Shown here: positions 51,768 through 60,534 of the stretch, piece after piece
How the letters are laid out: every line of letters starts with the position of its first letter
How positions within the stretch are numbered: position 1 is the stretch's first letter
Source: Tabrizicola_A sp965284335
GTDB lineage: Bacteria > Pseudomonadota > Alphaproteobacteria > Rhodobacterales > Rhodobacteraceae
NCBI RefSeq assembly: GCF_965284335.1
Contig: NZ_OZ260076.1
Length of the DNA stretch: 64,000 bases
Direction: 5' to 3' (one strand)
The notes under the pieces: generated by a model
Database searches by the model: none
What the model saw: only the letters and a program-made list of their open reading frames with translations
What the model was told of the DNA's origin: nothing
Made by a program: the position numbers and the translations under genes

Positions 51768-52934
51768 ATGAGCAGAAAGAATTACGTTTTTACCTCGGAA
51801 TCGGTGTCCGAGGGCCATCCTGATAAGCTGTGCGACCGGGTGTCGGACGCGGTTCTTGATGCATTTTTGACCGAAGAAGATAACGCCCGCGTGGCCTGCG
51901 AAACCTTTGCCACCACCGGCCGCGTTGTCGTTGGTGGCGAGGTGGGGCTCTCGGACAAAAAGGCCTTGAAGGCGATGAAGGACCGGGTCGAGGACATCGT
52001 CCGCGCCTGCGTGAAAGACATCGGCTATGAGCAAGATGAATTTCACTGGAACACCTTGAAAGTGCAGAATTACCTGCACAGCCAATCGGCCCATATCGCC
52101 CAAGGCGTGGACCGCGACGGCGCGGGCGATCAGGGCATCATGTTCGGCTATGCCTGCCGCGAGACGCCGGAACTGATGCCGGCGCCAATCCAGTATTCCC
52201 ACGCCATCCTGCGCCGTCTGGCCGAGGTGCGGAAATCCGGCAAGGAACCCACGCTGCGCCCGGATGCGAAAAGCCAGTTGTCGCTGCGCTATGAGGATGG
52301 CGTGCCGGTCGAGGTGACCTCGATCGTGCTGTCGCATCAGCATTCGGACGCGGCACAGGATTCATACGCGATTCGCGCGATTGTCGAACCCTATATCCGC
52401 GAGGTTCTGCCCTCGGGCTGGATCACCGAAAACACCGAATGGTGGGTGAACCCAACCGGCACCTTTGTGATTGGCGGGCCAGATGGTGACGCAGGCCTGA
52501 CAGGCCGCAAGATCATTGTGGACACCTATGGTGGTGCTGCCCCCCACGGCGGCGGCGCGTTTTCAGGCAAAGACCCGACCAAGGTGGACCGCTCGGCCGC
52601 CTATGCCGCGCGCTATTTGGCCAAGAACGTGGTGGCGGCGGGCCTGGCCGACCGCTGCACGCTGCAAGTGTCTTATGCGATTGGCGTCGCCAAGCCCCTG
52701 TCGATCTATGTCGACACCCATGGCACCGGTCAGGTCGAGGCCGAAGCGATTGAACGCGCGGTCATGGAATGCATGGACCTCACGCCGCGGGGCATCCGCG
52801 AGCACCTGAACCTGCGCCGCCCGATCTATGCCCGCACCGCCGCTTATGGCCATTTCGGCCGGGCGCCCGAGGCGGATGGCGGTTTCAGCTGGGAAAAGAC
52901 AGATCTGGTCGAGGCGCTGAATAAGGCGGTTTGA
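51768..52934 (+). CDS. metK: S-adenosylmethionine synthetase
   Basis: This 388-residue enzyme makes S-adenosylmethionine from methionine and ATP. It has FTSESVSEGHPDKLCD, the catalytic loop region DRDGAGDQGIMFGYA, NPTGTFVIGGPDGDAGLTGRKI and GGGAFSGKDPTKVDRS. Its start is controlled by the riboswitch whose pseudoknot includes its ribosome binding site. The product serves the next gene, trmB. Confidence 0.98.
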   Translation: MSRKNYVFTSESVSEGHPDKLCDRVSDAVLDAFLTEEDNARVACETFATTGRVVVGGEVGLSDKKALKAMKDRVEDIVRACVKDIGYEQDEFHWNTLKVQNYLHSQSAHIAQGVDRDGAGDQGIMFGYACRETPELMPAPIQYSHAILRRLAEVRKSGKEPTLRPDAKSQLSLRYEDGVPVEVTSIVLSHQHSDAAQDSYAIRAIVEPYIREVLPSGWITENTEWWVNPTGTFVIGGPDGDAGLTGRKIIVDTYGGAAPHGGGAFSGKDPTKVDRSAAYAARYLAKNVVAAGLADRCTLQVSYAIGVAKPLSIYVDTHGTGQVEAEAIERAVMECMDLTPRGIREHLNLRRPIYARTAAYGHFGRAPEADGGFSWEKTDLVEALNKAV

Positions 52935-53036
52935 TCCGGAAAACGGGGCGGGCTCGGGGGGCATTGAGCCCCCACTCGCCCGCGTTGCCACGGAGAGACT
53001 GTCCCCGGTCGCTTGACCTTTCACACGCCATGTTTC

Positions 53037-53067
53037 AAAGGACCCCAGATGAACTCTGGGGTCTTTT
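53037..53067 (+). terminator. Terminator-like hairpin immediately before trmB
   Basis: AAAGGACCCCAGA (53037-53049) pairs with TCTGGGGTCTTTT (53055-53067) around TGAAC. Only four bases separate it from the trmB ATG. It is either the metK terminator, leaving trmB with hardly any leader, or an attenuator. Confidence 0.75.
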
Positions 53068-53070
53068 GCC

Positions 53071-53766
53071 ATGTATAACTCAGCCGAGCGCCGCAATTTC
53101 TATGGCCGCGTGCATGGCAAGACGCTGCGGCAAAGCCAGAAAACCTATCTTGACGAGGACCTCGCGCGTCTTTCGCTGCCCGGCGTGACGGTGGACGAGA
53201 ACACTGACCGCACAGCCCTTGATCTGTCGCGCTTTCAGGGCAAGCCCCTGTGGCTGGAAGTGGGCTTTGGCGGTGGCGAGCATCTGGTGCACATGGCCGC
53301 CACCTATCCGCAGGTGGAAATCATCGGCTGCGAGCCTTTCGTCAACGGCATCGCCATGCTTTTGGGCAAGATCCGGCAGGCCAATGTCGAGAACCTGAGC
53401 CTGCACCCCGGCGATGTGCGCGATCTGTTCGATGTCCTGCCCGAGGGCTGCCTGTCGAAGGTGTTTCTGAACTACCCCGACCCCTGGCCCAAGGCGCGCC
53501 ACCACCGCCGCCGCTTTGTGACGCCCGGCTATCTCGGGCCGCTGGCGCGCTGCATGGCGGCGGGGGCGGAATTGCGCGTGTCCACCGACATTCCCGATTA
53601 CGTCCGCCAGACGCTGGAAGAGGTGCCGCAAGCAGGGTTTGACCTGATCTCCCAGACCGGCGAGGGTGCGGCTTGGGACGACTGGATCTCGACCCGCTAT
53701 GAGCAAAAGGCCCTGCGCGAGGGGCGCGCGCCGCATTATCTGACCTTCCAGCGCCGCGCGGGCTGA
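53071..53766 (+). CDS. trmB: tRNA (guanine-N7-)-methyltransferase
   Basis: This 231-residue SAM-dependent enzyme forms m7G46 in tRNAs. It has EVGFGGGEHLVHMA (SAM-binding loop), GCEPFVNGIA and the family motif NYPDPWPKARHHRRRFV. The N-terminus RRNFYGRVHGK is typical of this bacterial group. No Shine-Dalgarno sequence is present because a strong hairpin ends four bases before the ATG. Confidence 0.95.
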   Translation: MYNSAERRNFYGRVHGKTLRQSQKTYLDEDLARLSLPGVTVDENTDRTALDLSRFQGKPLWLEVGFGGGEHLVHMAATYPQVEIIGCEPFVNGIAMLLGKIRQANVENLSLHPGDVRDLFDVLPEGCLSKVFLNYPDPWPKARHHRRRFVTPGYLGPLARCMAAGAELRVSTDIPDYVRQTLEEVPQAGFDLISQTGEGAAWDDWISTRYEQKALREGRAPHYLTFQRRAG

Positions 53767-53775
53767 CGCCAAGGG

Positions 53776-53851
53776 CCTCCGGCGGGAGTATTTCAGGAAG
53801 GGCAAGACGGCGCGCGCTCTTTGGATTTGCCCTTCTCGAAATACTCCGGGG
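53776..53851. repeat. Dispersed GGAGTATTT inverted-repeat element, copy 2
   Basis: The left arm CTCCGGCGGGAGTATTT continues with AGGAAGGGCAA. The right arm (53827-53851) reads TTGCCCTTCT then AAATACTCCGGGG. It is the same structure as at 769-847, with a different centre. It fills most of the trmB-aroA gap. Confidence 0.75.
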
Positions 53852-53963
53852 TGAGGCGCGGCACGCGCCGAGGGGCAGCGCCCCTTCTCTGGCCCCTTCT
53901 CTGGCCATGGACGCCCCGATCTGCTTGCGCTATCAGCCTTGGCAGATTTCTAGGGAGACCGAC

Positions 53964-55310
53964 ATGTCCGGCCATGGTGACGCGCAACCGATGACTTCCG
54001 CCAAGTGCGGGCCCTTGCGGGGGACGGCCTCGGTTCCGGGCGACAAGTCAATCTCGCACCGCTCGCTGATCTTTGGCGCGATGGCGGTGGGGGAGACGAA
54101 GATCACCGGGCTTTTGGAAGGGCAGGATGTGCTGGACACGGCCAAGGCGATGCGGGCCTTTGGGGCCACTGTCACCCGGCATGGTGAGGGTGCGTGGTCA
54201 GTCAATGGCGTGGGCGTTGGCGGGTTTCAAGAGCCGGCCGATGTGATCGACTGCGGCAATTCCGGCACGGGCGTGCGGCTGATCATGGGGTGCATGGCCA
54301 CCACGGCGATGACAGCGACCTTCACGGGCGATGCGAGTTTGCGCAAGCGGCCGATGGGGCGGGTGACTGATCCCTTGGCGCTTTTTGGCGCGCAGGCCTA
54401 TGGCCGCAAGGGGGGCCGGCTGCCGATGACCATCGTGGGTGCCGCCAATCCCGTGCCGGTGCGTTATGCCTTGCCGGTGGCCAGTGCGCAGGTGAAATCG
54501 GCGGTGCTTTTGGCCGGTCTCAATGCGCCCGGCCAAACGGTCGTGATCGAGCGGGAACCGACGCGCGATCATTCCGAGCGGATGCTTTTGGGCTTTGGGG
54601 CCGAGCTTTCGGTGGAAAAGACGGCTGAGGGCAATGTCATCACCCTGACGGGCCAGCCCGAATTGCGGCCGCAGACCGTGGCGGTGCCGCGCGATCCCTC
54701 CTCGGCCGCCTTTCCGGTTTGTGCGGCGCTGATCGTCGAGGGGTCTGACATCTTCGTGCCGGGGGTCAGCCAGAACCTGACGCGCAACGGGCTTTATCTG
54801 ACGCTCGTGGAGATGGGGGCGGAGATCGAGTTCCAGAACCCCCGCGAGGAGGGCGGCGAGCCGGTGGCCGATCTGCGGGTGCGTTTCAGCGGCAATATGA
54901 AGGGCATCGAGGTGCCGCCCGAACGCGCGCCGTCGATGATCGACGAATATCCGATCCTGTCGGTGGTGGCAGCTTTTGCCAGCGGCAAGACCGTGATGCG
55001 CGGGGTCAAGGAATTGCGCGTCAAGGAAAGCGACCGGATCGACGCCATGGCGCGGGGGTTGGAGGCGAATGGCGTCAAGATCGAGGAAGACGAGGACACG
55101 CTGATCGTGCACGGGATGGGAGTGGGCGGCATGCCGGGGGGGGCGACCTGTGCCACCCATCTTGATCACCGCATCGCCATGTCTTTCCTTGTGGCCGGGA
55201 TGGCGGCGAAAAAGCCGGTCGCGGTGGATGATGCCAGCCCGATTGTCACCTCTTTCCCCATTTTCGAATCGTTGATGAACGGGCTTGGTGCCGCGATCCG
55301 GCGCGGGTGA
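53964..55310 (+). CDS. aroA: 3-phosphoshikimate 1-carboxyvinyltransferase (EPSP synthase), class II-like
   Basis: This 448-residue enzyme joins shikimate 3-phosphate and PEP on the way to chorismate. It has PGDKSISHRSLIFGA, KRPMGRV, SAQVKSAVLLAGLN, PTRDHSERML, RAPSMIDEYPIL and LRVKESDR. The RDHSE motif and overall wording match class II enzymes such as that of Agrobacterium CP4. The position after CGNS is Gly101, where CP4 has Ala, so ordinary inhibitor sensitivity is likely. GGGAGA precedes ATG 53964. Confidence 0.96.
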   Translation: MSGHGDAQPMTSAKCGPLRGTASVPGDKSISHRSLIFGAMAVGETKITGLLEGQDVLDTAKAMRAFGATVTRHGEGAWSVNGVGVGGFQEPADVIDCGNSGTGVRLIMGCMATTAMTATFTGDASLRKRPMGRVTDPLALFGAQAYGRKGGRLPMTIVGAANPVPVRYALPVASAQVKSAVLLAGLNAPGQTVVIEREPTRDHSERMLLGFGAELSVEKTAEGNVITLTGQPELRPQTVAVPRDPSSAAFPVCAALIVEGSDIFVPGVSQNLTRNGLYLTLVEMGAEIEFQNPREEGGEPVADLRVRFSGNMKGIEVPPERAPSMIDEYPILSVVAAFASGKTVMRGVKELRVKESDRIDAMARGLEANGVKIEEDEDTLIVHGMGVGGMPGGATCATHLDHRIAMSFLVAGMAAKKPVAVDDASPIVTSFPIFESLMNGLGAAIRRG

Positions 55311-55312
55311 CC

Positions 55313-55343
55313 CGACGAGCGCGCGGACCGCGCGACGAGGAGG
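55313..55343. repeat. CGACGAG-type hairpin repeat, copy 5, supplying the cmk ribosome binding site
   Basis: The flanks CGACGAGC and GACGAGGAGG enclose the stem GCGCGG-A-CCGCGC. The right flank reads GAGGAGG five bases before the cmk ATG, so the repeat also provides the Shine-Dalgarno sequence. It begins three bases after the aroA stop codon. Confidence 0.7.
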
Positions 55344-55347
55344 TGGC

Positions 55348-55944
55348 ATGAGATTTACCGTGGCAATCGACGGGCCGGCAGCGGCGGGCAAAGGCACGAT
55401 CAGTCGCGCGGTGGCGGATCGCTTCGGCTTTGCCCATCTGGACACCGGGGCGCTTTACCGCGCGGTTGGGGTCAAAGGCGGTGACCCTGTTTTGGCGGCG
55501 CAAACCCTAACACCCGAGGATCTCGCGCGCGATGATCTGCGCACGCTGGAAGCTGGGCAAGCCGCCAGCCAAGTGGCCGTCATCCCCGAAGTGCGCGCAG
55601 CACTCTTGGCCTTCCAGCGCCGCTTTGCCCGCCGCGAAGGGGGCGCTGTGCTGGATGGGCGCGACATTGGCACGGTCATTTGCCCCGAGGCCGAGGTCAA
55701 GCTTTACGTCACTGCAAGCCCTGAAATTCGCGCCCATCGCCGATGGCTGGAATTGGGCGGCAATGCCGCACCCGAGCCATTTGAAACCATTCTGGCACAG
55801 GTCAAAGAGCGCGACGCCCGCGACATGGGCCGCGCAGACGCCCCCCTGCGCCCGGCTAATGACGCGCTTCAGATCGACACGACCAGCCTCTCGATTGATG
55901 AGGCTGTCGCGCAGGCGATTGCAGCGGTCGCCGCGCGCCTGTGA
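55348..55944 (+). CDS. cmk: Cytidylate kinase
   Basis: This 198-residue CMP/dCMP kinase has Walker A GPAAAGKGT, the CMP-binding HLDTGALYRAVG and LDGRDIGTVICPEA. The family length is normal for alphaproteobacteria. It follows aroA as in many proteobacteria, but a nitroreductase gene separates it from rpsA. Confidence 0.95.
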   Translation: MRFTVAIDGPAAAGKGTISRAVADRFGFAHLDTGALYRAVGVKGGDPVLAAQTLTPEDLARDDLRTLEAGQAASQVAVIPEVRAALLAFQRRFARREGGAVLDGRDIGTVICPEAEVKLYVTASPEIRAHRRWLELGGNAAPEPFETILAQVKERDARDMGRADAPLRPANDALQIDTTSLSIDEAVAQAIAAVAARL

Positions 55945-56107
55945 TCGGCAGGCGCGGCGGGCTGCCTCACAGTTGCGGTGCACATAGGCTTTGCGCGGGC
56001 GCACAGCACGCGCTCTTGCCGCTGCGCAGCATTGCCCCACATAGAGTAGCATGACGAAGACGGGGCGTGATTGACACGCACCGCTTAAGACCGAAAAGGC
56101 TCATATC

Positions 56108-56740
56108 ATGCTGCAAGAAAAACTGAACTGGCGCTATGCGACCAAGGCGATGGATTCCGCCAAAGTCGTGCCGCAGGCCAAAGTGAATGCCATTCTCGAG
56201 GCGGCCAATCTGGCCCCCACCTCCTCGGGCCTTCAACCCTTTGAAATCATCGTGGTGACGAACCCTGAGGTAAAGGCCAAGCTTTCGGCCGCCGCCTATG
56301 GCCAAAAACAGATTGTCGATGGCAGCCATGTTTTGGTTTTTGCCGCATGGGATAATTACACTGCCGAGCGGATTGATGCGGTGGTGCAAGAGACCCACAA
56401 GCAACGCGGCACGCCACTGGAAACGCTGAACGCCTATTACGACGGGTTGAAGGCCAATTACCTGTCACGCAGCGCCGAGGTGAATTTCGACCACGCCGCG
56501 CGTCAGGCCTATATCGCCTTTGGCGTGGCGCTGACCGCCGCCGCCTTTGAAGAGGTGGACGCCACACCGATGGAGGGCTTTGATCCGGCCCAAGTGGACG
56601 AAATCCTTGGCCTGCGCGCCAAGGGCCTGCGTTCGGTCACGCTGATGCCTTTGGGCTATCGCGCATCCGAAGGCGACTGGCTGCAAGGCGCCACCAAGGT
56701 GCGCAAACCCTTGGCCGAACTCGTCACCGAAATCGCCTGA
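56108..56740 (+). CDS. Nitroreductase family NAD(P)H oxidoreductase, NfsB-like
   Basis: This 210-residue FMN enzyme has the N-terminal RYATKAMDS, the flavin-contacting APTSSGLQPFEIIVVTN and the C-terminal LMPLGYRASEGDWL with KVRKPL. The physiological substrate is unknown; quinones or nitro compounds are usual in vitro. It is inserted between cmk and rpsA, an interruption of the common cmk-rpsA order. A terminator follows, so it is probably transcribed alone. Confidence 0.85.
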   Translation: MLQEKLNWRYATKAMDSAKVVPQAKVNAILEAANLAPTSSGLQPFEIIVVTNPEVKAKLSAAAYGQKQIVDGSHVLVFAAWDNYTAERIDAVVQETHKQRGTPLETLNAYYDGLKANYLSRSAEVNFDHAARQAYIAFGVALTAAAFEEVDATPMEGFDPAQVDEILGLRAKGLRSVTLMPLGYRASEGDWLQGATKVRKPLAELVTEIA

Positions 56741-56760
56741 TCCAGACCAAATTTTCGCTG

Positions 56761-56792
56761 CGGCCCCCACTGATGGGGGCCGTTTGCGTTTT
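56761..56792 (+). terminator. Terminator of the nitroreductase gene
   Basis: CGGCCCCC (56761-56768) pairs with GGGGGCCG (56775-56782) around ACTGAT and is followed by TTTGCGTTTT. It separates the gene from rpsA. The remaining rpsA leader (56793-56959) has no recognised element. Confidence 0.8.
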
Positions 56793-56959
56793 GGCCCCCA
56801 AGGTGGCGGGTTTTTTCCTTGCCAAGAAGGGCTGCTGCGCCTAAAGACGCGCATCCAGAAGGGTCCGGCTTTGCCGCGGCCCTGAAGGTATTTGAGCATG
56901 AAGACCGGCGGAGCCAACCGCAAGGCCAGTGAAAAACACGAGAAAAGGAACTGAACTAC

Positions 56960-58639
56960 ATGTGCGCTAAAGCATCTATGGACGAATTCGAAGCCCTGTT
57001 GAAGGAAAGCTTTGAAATTGACACCCCCGAAGAGGGCACGGTTGTCAAAGGCCGCGTCATCGCGATTGAAGCGGGTCAGGCCATCATCGACGTCGGCTAC
57101 AAAATGGAAGGCCGCATCGATCTGAAAGAATTCGCAAACCCCGGCGAAGCCCCGAATATCAACGTGGGCGACGAAGTTGAGGTTTACCTTGACCGCGTGG
57201 AAAATGCCCGTGGTGAAGCCCAGATCAGCCGCGAGAAAGCTCGCCGCGAAGAAGCCTGGGATCGTTTGGAAAAAGCATACGCCTCGGAAACCCGTGTTGA
57301 CGGCGCCATCTTTGGCCGCGTCAAAGGCGGCTTTACCGTTGATCTGGGCGGCGCTGTGGCCTTCTTGCCCGGCTCTCAGGTTGACGTGCGCCCCGTGCGC
57401 GATGCTGGCCCCCTGATGGGCATGAAGCAGCCCTTCCAGATCCTGAAAATGGACCGTCGCCGTGGCAACATCGTTGTGTCGCGCCGCGCGATCTTGGAAG
57501 AAAGCCGCGCCGAACAGCGCGCCGAAGTCATTGGCAACCTGACCGAAGGTCAGATCGTCGATGGTGTGGTCAAGAACATCACCGAATACGGTGCGTTCGT
57601 GGATCTGGGCGGCGTTGACGGCCTTCTGCACGTCACCGACATGGCATGGCGCCGTGTGAACCACCCGTCCGAGATTTTGGCGATCGGTGAGACCATCAAG
57701 GTTCAGGTCATCAAGATCAACAAAGACACCCACCGCATCAGCCTTGGCATGAAGCAGCTGCAATCCGATCCGTGGGATGCCGTTGAAAAACTTTATGCAC
57801 TTGGCACCGTGCACAAGGGCCGCGTCACCAACATCACCGATTACGGCGCCTTCGTGGAGCTGGAAGCTGGTGTCGAAGGTCTGGTTCACGTCTCGGAAAT
57901 GTCGTGGACCAAGAAGAACGTGCACCCCGGCAAGATCGTGTCGACCTCTCAGGAAGTCGAAGTCATGGTTCTGGAAATCGACAGCGCCAAACGTCGCGTG
58001 TCGCTTGGCCTGAAGCAGACCCAGCGCAATCCGTGGGAAGTATTCGCTGAAAACCACCCGGTTGGCTCGGCCATTGAAGGCGAAGTCAAGAACATCACAG
58101 AATTCGGTCTGTTCATCGGTCTGGAAAACGACATCGACGGCATGGTTCACCTGTCGGATCTGTCGTGGGATCAGCGCGGCGAAGACGCCATTCAGAACTA
58201 CCGCAAGGGCGACGTGGTGCAAGCCGCCGTCACCGAAGTGGATGTCGAGAAAGAGCGTATCTCGCTGTCGGTCAAAGCCCTTGGCGAAGACAACTTCTCG
58301 GATGCGGTTGACGGCGTGAAGCGTGGCGCGATCATCACCGTGGTCGTCACCGCCATCGAAGAAGGCGGCGTCGAGGTGGAATACAACGGCGCCAAGTCGT
58401 TCATCCGCCGTTCGGACCTGTCGCGCGACCGTGGCGACCAGCGCCCCGAGCGTTTCAACGTCGGCGACAAGATCGACGTGCGCGTCACCAACATCGACCC
58501 CAAGACCCGCAAGCTGGGTCTGTCGATCAAGGCCCGCGAGATCGCCGAAGAAAAAGAAGCCGTGGAGCAGTATGGCTCGTCCGATTCGGGCGCAAGCTTG
58601 GGCGACATCCTTGGCGCGGCGCTGAAGGGCGGCAAGTGA
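56960..58639 (+). CDS. rpsA: 30S ribosomal protein S1
   Basis: This 559-residue protein has six S1 RNA-binding repeats, seen as recurring G-x-V-x-x-I-x-x-G-A-F-V-D/E-L units (for example KNITEYGAFVDLGG and TNITDYGAFVELEA). It docks mRNA on the 30S subunit. The gene has the evenly high-expression codon choice expected of a ribosomal protein, unlike its neighbours. AAAAGGAACTG precedes the ATG, and ihfB follows after a terminator. Confidence 0.98.
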   Translation: MCAKASMDEFEALLKESFEIDTPEEGTVVKGRVIAIEAGQAIIDVGYKMEGRIDLKEFANPGEAPNINVGDEVEVYLDRVENARGEAQISREKARREEAWDRLEKAYASETRVDGAIFGRVKGGFTVDLGGAVAFLPGSQVDVRPVRDAGPLMGMKQPFQILKMDRRRGNIVVSRRAILEESRAEQRAEVIGNLTEGQIVDGVVKNITEYGAFVDLGGVDGLLHVTDMAWRRVNHPSEILAIGETIKVQVIKINKDTHRISLGMKQLQSDPWDAVEKLYALGTVHKGRVTNITDYGAFVELEAGVEGLVHVSEMSWTKKNVHPGKIVSTSQEVEVMVLEIDSAKRRVSLGLKQTQRNPWEVFAENHPVGSAIEGEVKNITEFGLFIGLENDIDGMVHLSDLSWDQRGEDAIQNYRKGDVVQAAVTEVDVEKERISLSVKALGEDNFSDAVDGVKRGAIITVVVTAIEEGGVEVEYNGAKSFIRRSDLSRDRGDQRPERFNVGDKIDVRVTNIDPKTRKLGLSIKAREIAEEKEAVEQYGSSDSGASLGDILGAALKGGK

Positions 58640-58671
58640 TCTGATTATCGTCAGATTCGAAACAATTGCAG

Positions 58672-58700
58672 GAGGCCCCGTTGCAAGACGGGGCCTCTTT
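58672..58700 (+). terminator. Terminator of rpsA
   Basis: GAGGCCCCGT (58672-58681) pairs perfectly with ACGGGGCCTC (58688-58697) around TGCAAG, followed by TTT. Confidence 0.85.
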
Positions 58701-58731
58701 GCATTGGCGGCGCGCCAGCCCGCAAAAATGT

Positions 58732-58761
58732 TTGTGCGATGCCATGGTTTTTGCCTATAGT
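58732..58761 (+). promoter_or_regulatory. Probable promoter of ihfB
   Basis: TTGTGC (58732-58737) and TATAGT (58756-58761) are separated by 18 bases, about 75 bases upstream of the ihfB start and downstream of the rpsA terminator. Confidence 0.5.
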
Positions 58762-58837
58762 CCGGGTGGAAATGCACAGGTTGGCGGTAACAAGGCCCCG
58801 AAAACAGGGGTAGGCTGCCCACAGGGGGATAAAGCGG

Positions 58838-59119
58838 ATGATCCGGTCGGAACTGATCCAGAAGATTGCAGATGAAAACCCGCACCTGACTCAGCGTCAT
58901 GTCGAGCGGATCGTGAATACGGTGTTTGAGGAAATCATCGAGGCATTGGCCAAAGGCGACCGTGTGGAACTGCGCGGTTTTGGGGCGTTTTCGGTGAAAT
59001 CGCGCGAGGCGCGCATCGGTCGCAACCCGCGCACCGGCGAGGCGGTCAAGGTGGATGACAAGAAGGTGCCCTTCTTCAAGACCGGCAAACTGCTGCGGGA
59101 TCGGCTGAACGGCAAGTAA
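58838..59119 (+). CDS. ihfB: Integration host factor beta subunit
   Basis: This 93-residue DNA-bending protein of the HU/IHF family has the beta-arm tip sequence GRNPRTGE, LRGFGAFSVKSREAR and the C-terminal PFFKTGKLLRDRLN. It pairs with an alpha subunit encoded elsewhere. Gene order rpsA-ihfB is standard in proteobacteria. Confidence 0.95.
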   Translation: MIRSELIQKIADENPHLTQRHVERIVNTVFEEIIEALAKGDRVELRGFGAFSVKSREARIGRNPRTGEAVKVDDKKVPFFKTGKLLRDRLNGK

Positions 59120-59190
59120 GCGGCCTTGCCACGGCGCGCCGTGCGGCCGATACTGCGGGTCAATACCGGACAATACAGGGTAAAGGCGCC

Positions 59191-59547
59191 ATGATCCGCG
59201 GCTTGCGATATCTGTTTCTTGTGGCTTTGGGCTTGGTTTTGTTGACCGTCGCCTTGGCCAACCGTGCGCCTGTCACCCTGCAAGCCCTGCCCGAAGATCT
59301 GGCGGCCTTTACCGGGCTGACATGGCAGATGGACTTGCCGCTGTTTGTGGTGATCTTTGGCGGGATTGTTGCCGGGCTGTTGATTGGCTTTGTCTGGGAA
59401 TGGTTCCGCGAGATGAAGCACCGCAGCACCGCCAGCCAGAAAACCCGCGAAGTTGCCCGGCTGGAACGCGAGTTGGCGGTGATGAAAGACAGCCAGTCCG
59501 TGCCAAAAGACGACGTTTTGGCGATTCTGCACAAGCCGAAAGCCTGA
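59191..59547 (+). CDS. LapA-like (DUF1049) membrane protein
   Basis: This 118-residue protein has two transmembrane helices (about 5-23 and 50-70) and a short coiled-coil cytoplasmic tail with REVARLERELAVMKD. The ihfB-lapA neighbourhood is common, where LapA partners LapB in controlling lipopolysaccharide assembly in enterobacteria; that role is unproven here. It is one base upstream of trpF. Confidence 0.8.
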   Translation: MIRGLRYLFLVALGLVLLTVALANRAPVTLQALPEDLAAFTGLTWQMDLPLFVVIFGGIVAGLLIGFVWEWFREMKHRSTASQKTREVARLERELAVMKDSQSVPKDDVLAILHKPKA

Positions 59548-59548
59548 C

Positions 59549-60211
59549 ATGCCCGACATTCGTGTGAAGATCTGCGGTCTGCGGACCCATGCCGATGTTG
59601 CGGCGGTGGCGGCCAGCGGTGCGGCCTATGCGGGTTTTGTGTTCTTTGCCAAAAGCCCGCGCCATCTGACGGTGCCCGCGGCGCGGGAATTGGCGCTGGC
59701 CGCCCCGGTTGGGCTGGCCAAGGTGGCCTTGGTCGTTGATGCCGAAGATGCCTTTCTGGACGAATTGACCGAGGCGATGCCTTTGGACATGCTGCAACTT
59801 CATGGCCACGAGACGCCCGACCGGGTGGCTGAAATCCGCGCGCGCTATGGGCTGCCGGTGATGAAGGCGGTGGGCGTGGCCGATGAGGGCGATCTGGCGG
59901 CGGTCTTTGACTATTCGCTGGTGGCCGATCAGATCTTGGTCGATGCCAAGCCGCCGAAAAACGCCGATCTGCCGGGGGGCAATGGGCTGTCGTTTGACTG
60001 GCGGCTGGTGGCACAGCGGCGCTGGTTGCGGCCATGGATGCTGGCCGGGGGGCTGACTGCGGAGAATGTGGCCGAAGCGATTCGGCTGACCAATGCGCGG
60101 CAGGTCGACGTGTCATCCGGTGTCGAAAGCGCGCCCGGCATCAAGGACGCGGGCCGCATTGCGGCCTTTGTAAAGGCCGCCACCCAAGACGGCCCACCGA
60201 TCTTGCGCTGA
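59549..60211 (+). CDS. trpF: Phosphoribosylanthranilate isomerase
   Basis: This 220-residue TIM-barrel enzyme of tryptophan synthesis has VKICGLRTHAD (catalytic Cys), LQLHGHE, the Asp in ILVDAKPPK and the phosphate-binding AGGLTAENV and DVSSGVESAPGIKD. It follows the lapA-like gene by one base (TGA-C-ATG). trpB does not follow in this window; trpF is followed by a terminator and a convergent gene. Confidence 0.96.
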   Translation: MPDIRVKICGLRTHADVAAVAASGAAYAGFVFFAKSPRHLTVPAARELALAAPVGLAKVALVVDAEDAFLDELTEAMPLDMLQLHGHETPDRVAEIRARYGLPVMKAVGVADEGDLAAVFDYSLVADQILVDAKPPKNADLPGGNGLSFDWRLVAQRRWLRPWMLAGGLTAENVAEAIRLTNARQVDVSSGVESAPGIKDAGRIAAFVKAATQDGPPILR

Positions 60212-60214
60212 GCG

Positions 60215-60235
60215 CGATTTTTCGTCGAAAAATCG
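60215..60235. terminator. Bidirectional terminator between trpF and the Lrp-type gene
   Basis: CGATTTTTC (60215-60223) pairs with GAAAAATCG (60227-60235) around GTC, between two convergent stop codons. Confidence 0.65.
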
Positions 60236-60244
60236 GGGGGGTGT

Positions 60245-60481
60245 TTAGAACGCCTTGAAGGTCATTGTGGTCAGCGTGCGCACGATGTCCGGAATATCAA
60301 ACAGCTTGCCCGAGAGGTAATGGCCGACATCCTCGCCCTCGGGGATGTAGATTTTGGCGATCAGGTCATATTCGCCAGAGGTCGAGTAAAGCTCGCTCAC
60401 CACCTCGCGGTCGTAGATGGCGGTGGCGACCTCATAGGTCTTGCCGGGGGTGCAGCGGAACTGAACGAAGACGCAGGTCAT
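60245..60481 (-). CDS. Stand-alone Lrp/AsnC ligand-binding (RAM) domain protein
   Basis: This 78-residue protein corresponds only to the C-terminal effector domain of Lrp/AsnC regulators (VFVQFRCTPGKTYEVATAI, SGEYDLIAKIYIP, LTTMTFKAF). It has no DNA-binding part. Such proteins form decamers or mixed complexes and may sense amino acids. ATG 60481 follows AGGACC. It lies 119 bases after the helicase stop on the same strand. Confidence 0.85.
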   Translation of the reverse strand: MTCVFVQFRCTPGKTYEVATAIYDREVVSELYSTSGEYDLIAKIYIPEGEDVGHYLSGKLFDIPDIVRTLTTMTFKAF

Positions 60482-60534
60482 GGGGGCGGTCCTGTGAGGC
60501 GGGTTTTGGGGGCTGGCCCCGGGGGTTTCACACC

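Noticed and set aside
56465..59173. 902-codon minus-strand frame over the nitroreductase gene, rpsA and ihfB
   Set aside because: It is the mirror frame of rpsA; strong codon bias there removes stops on the opposite strand.
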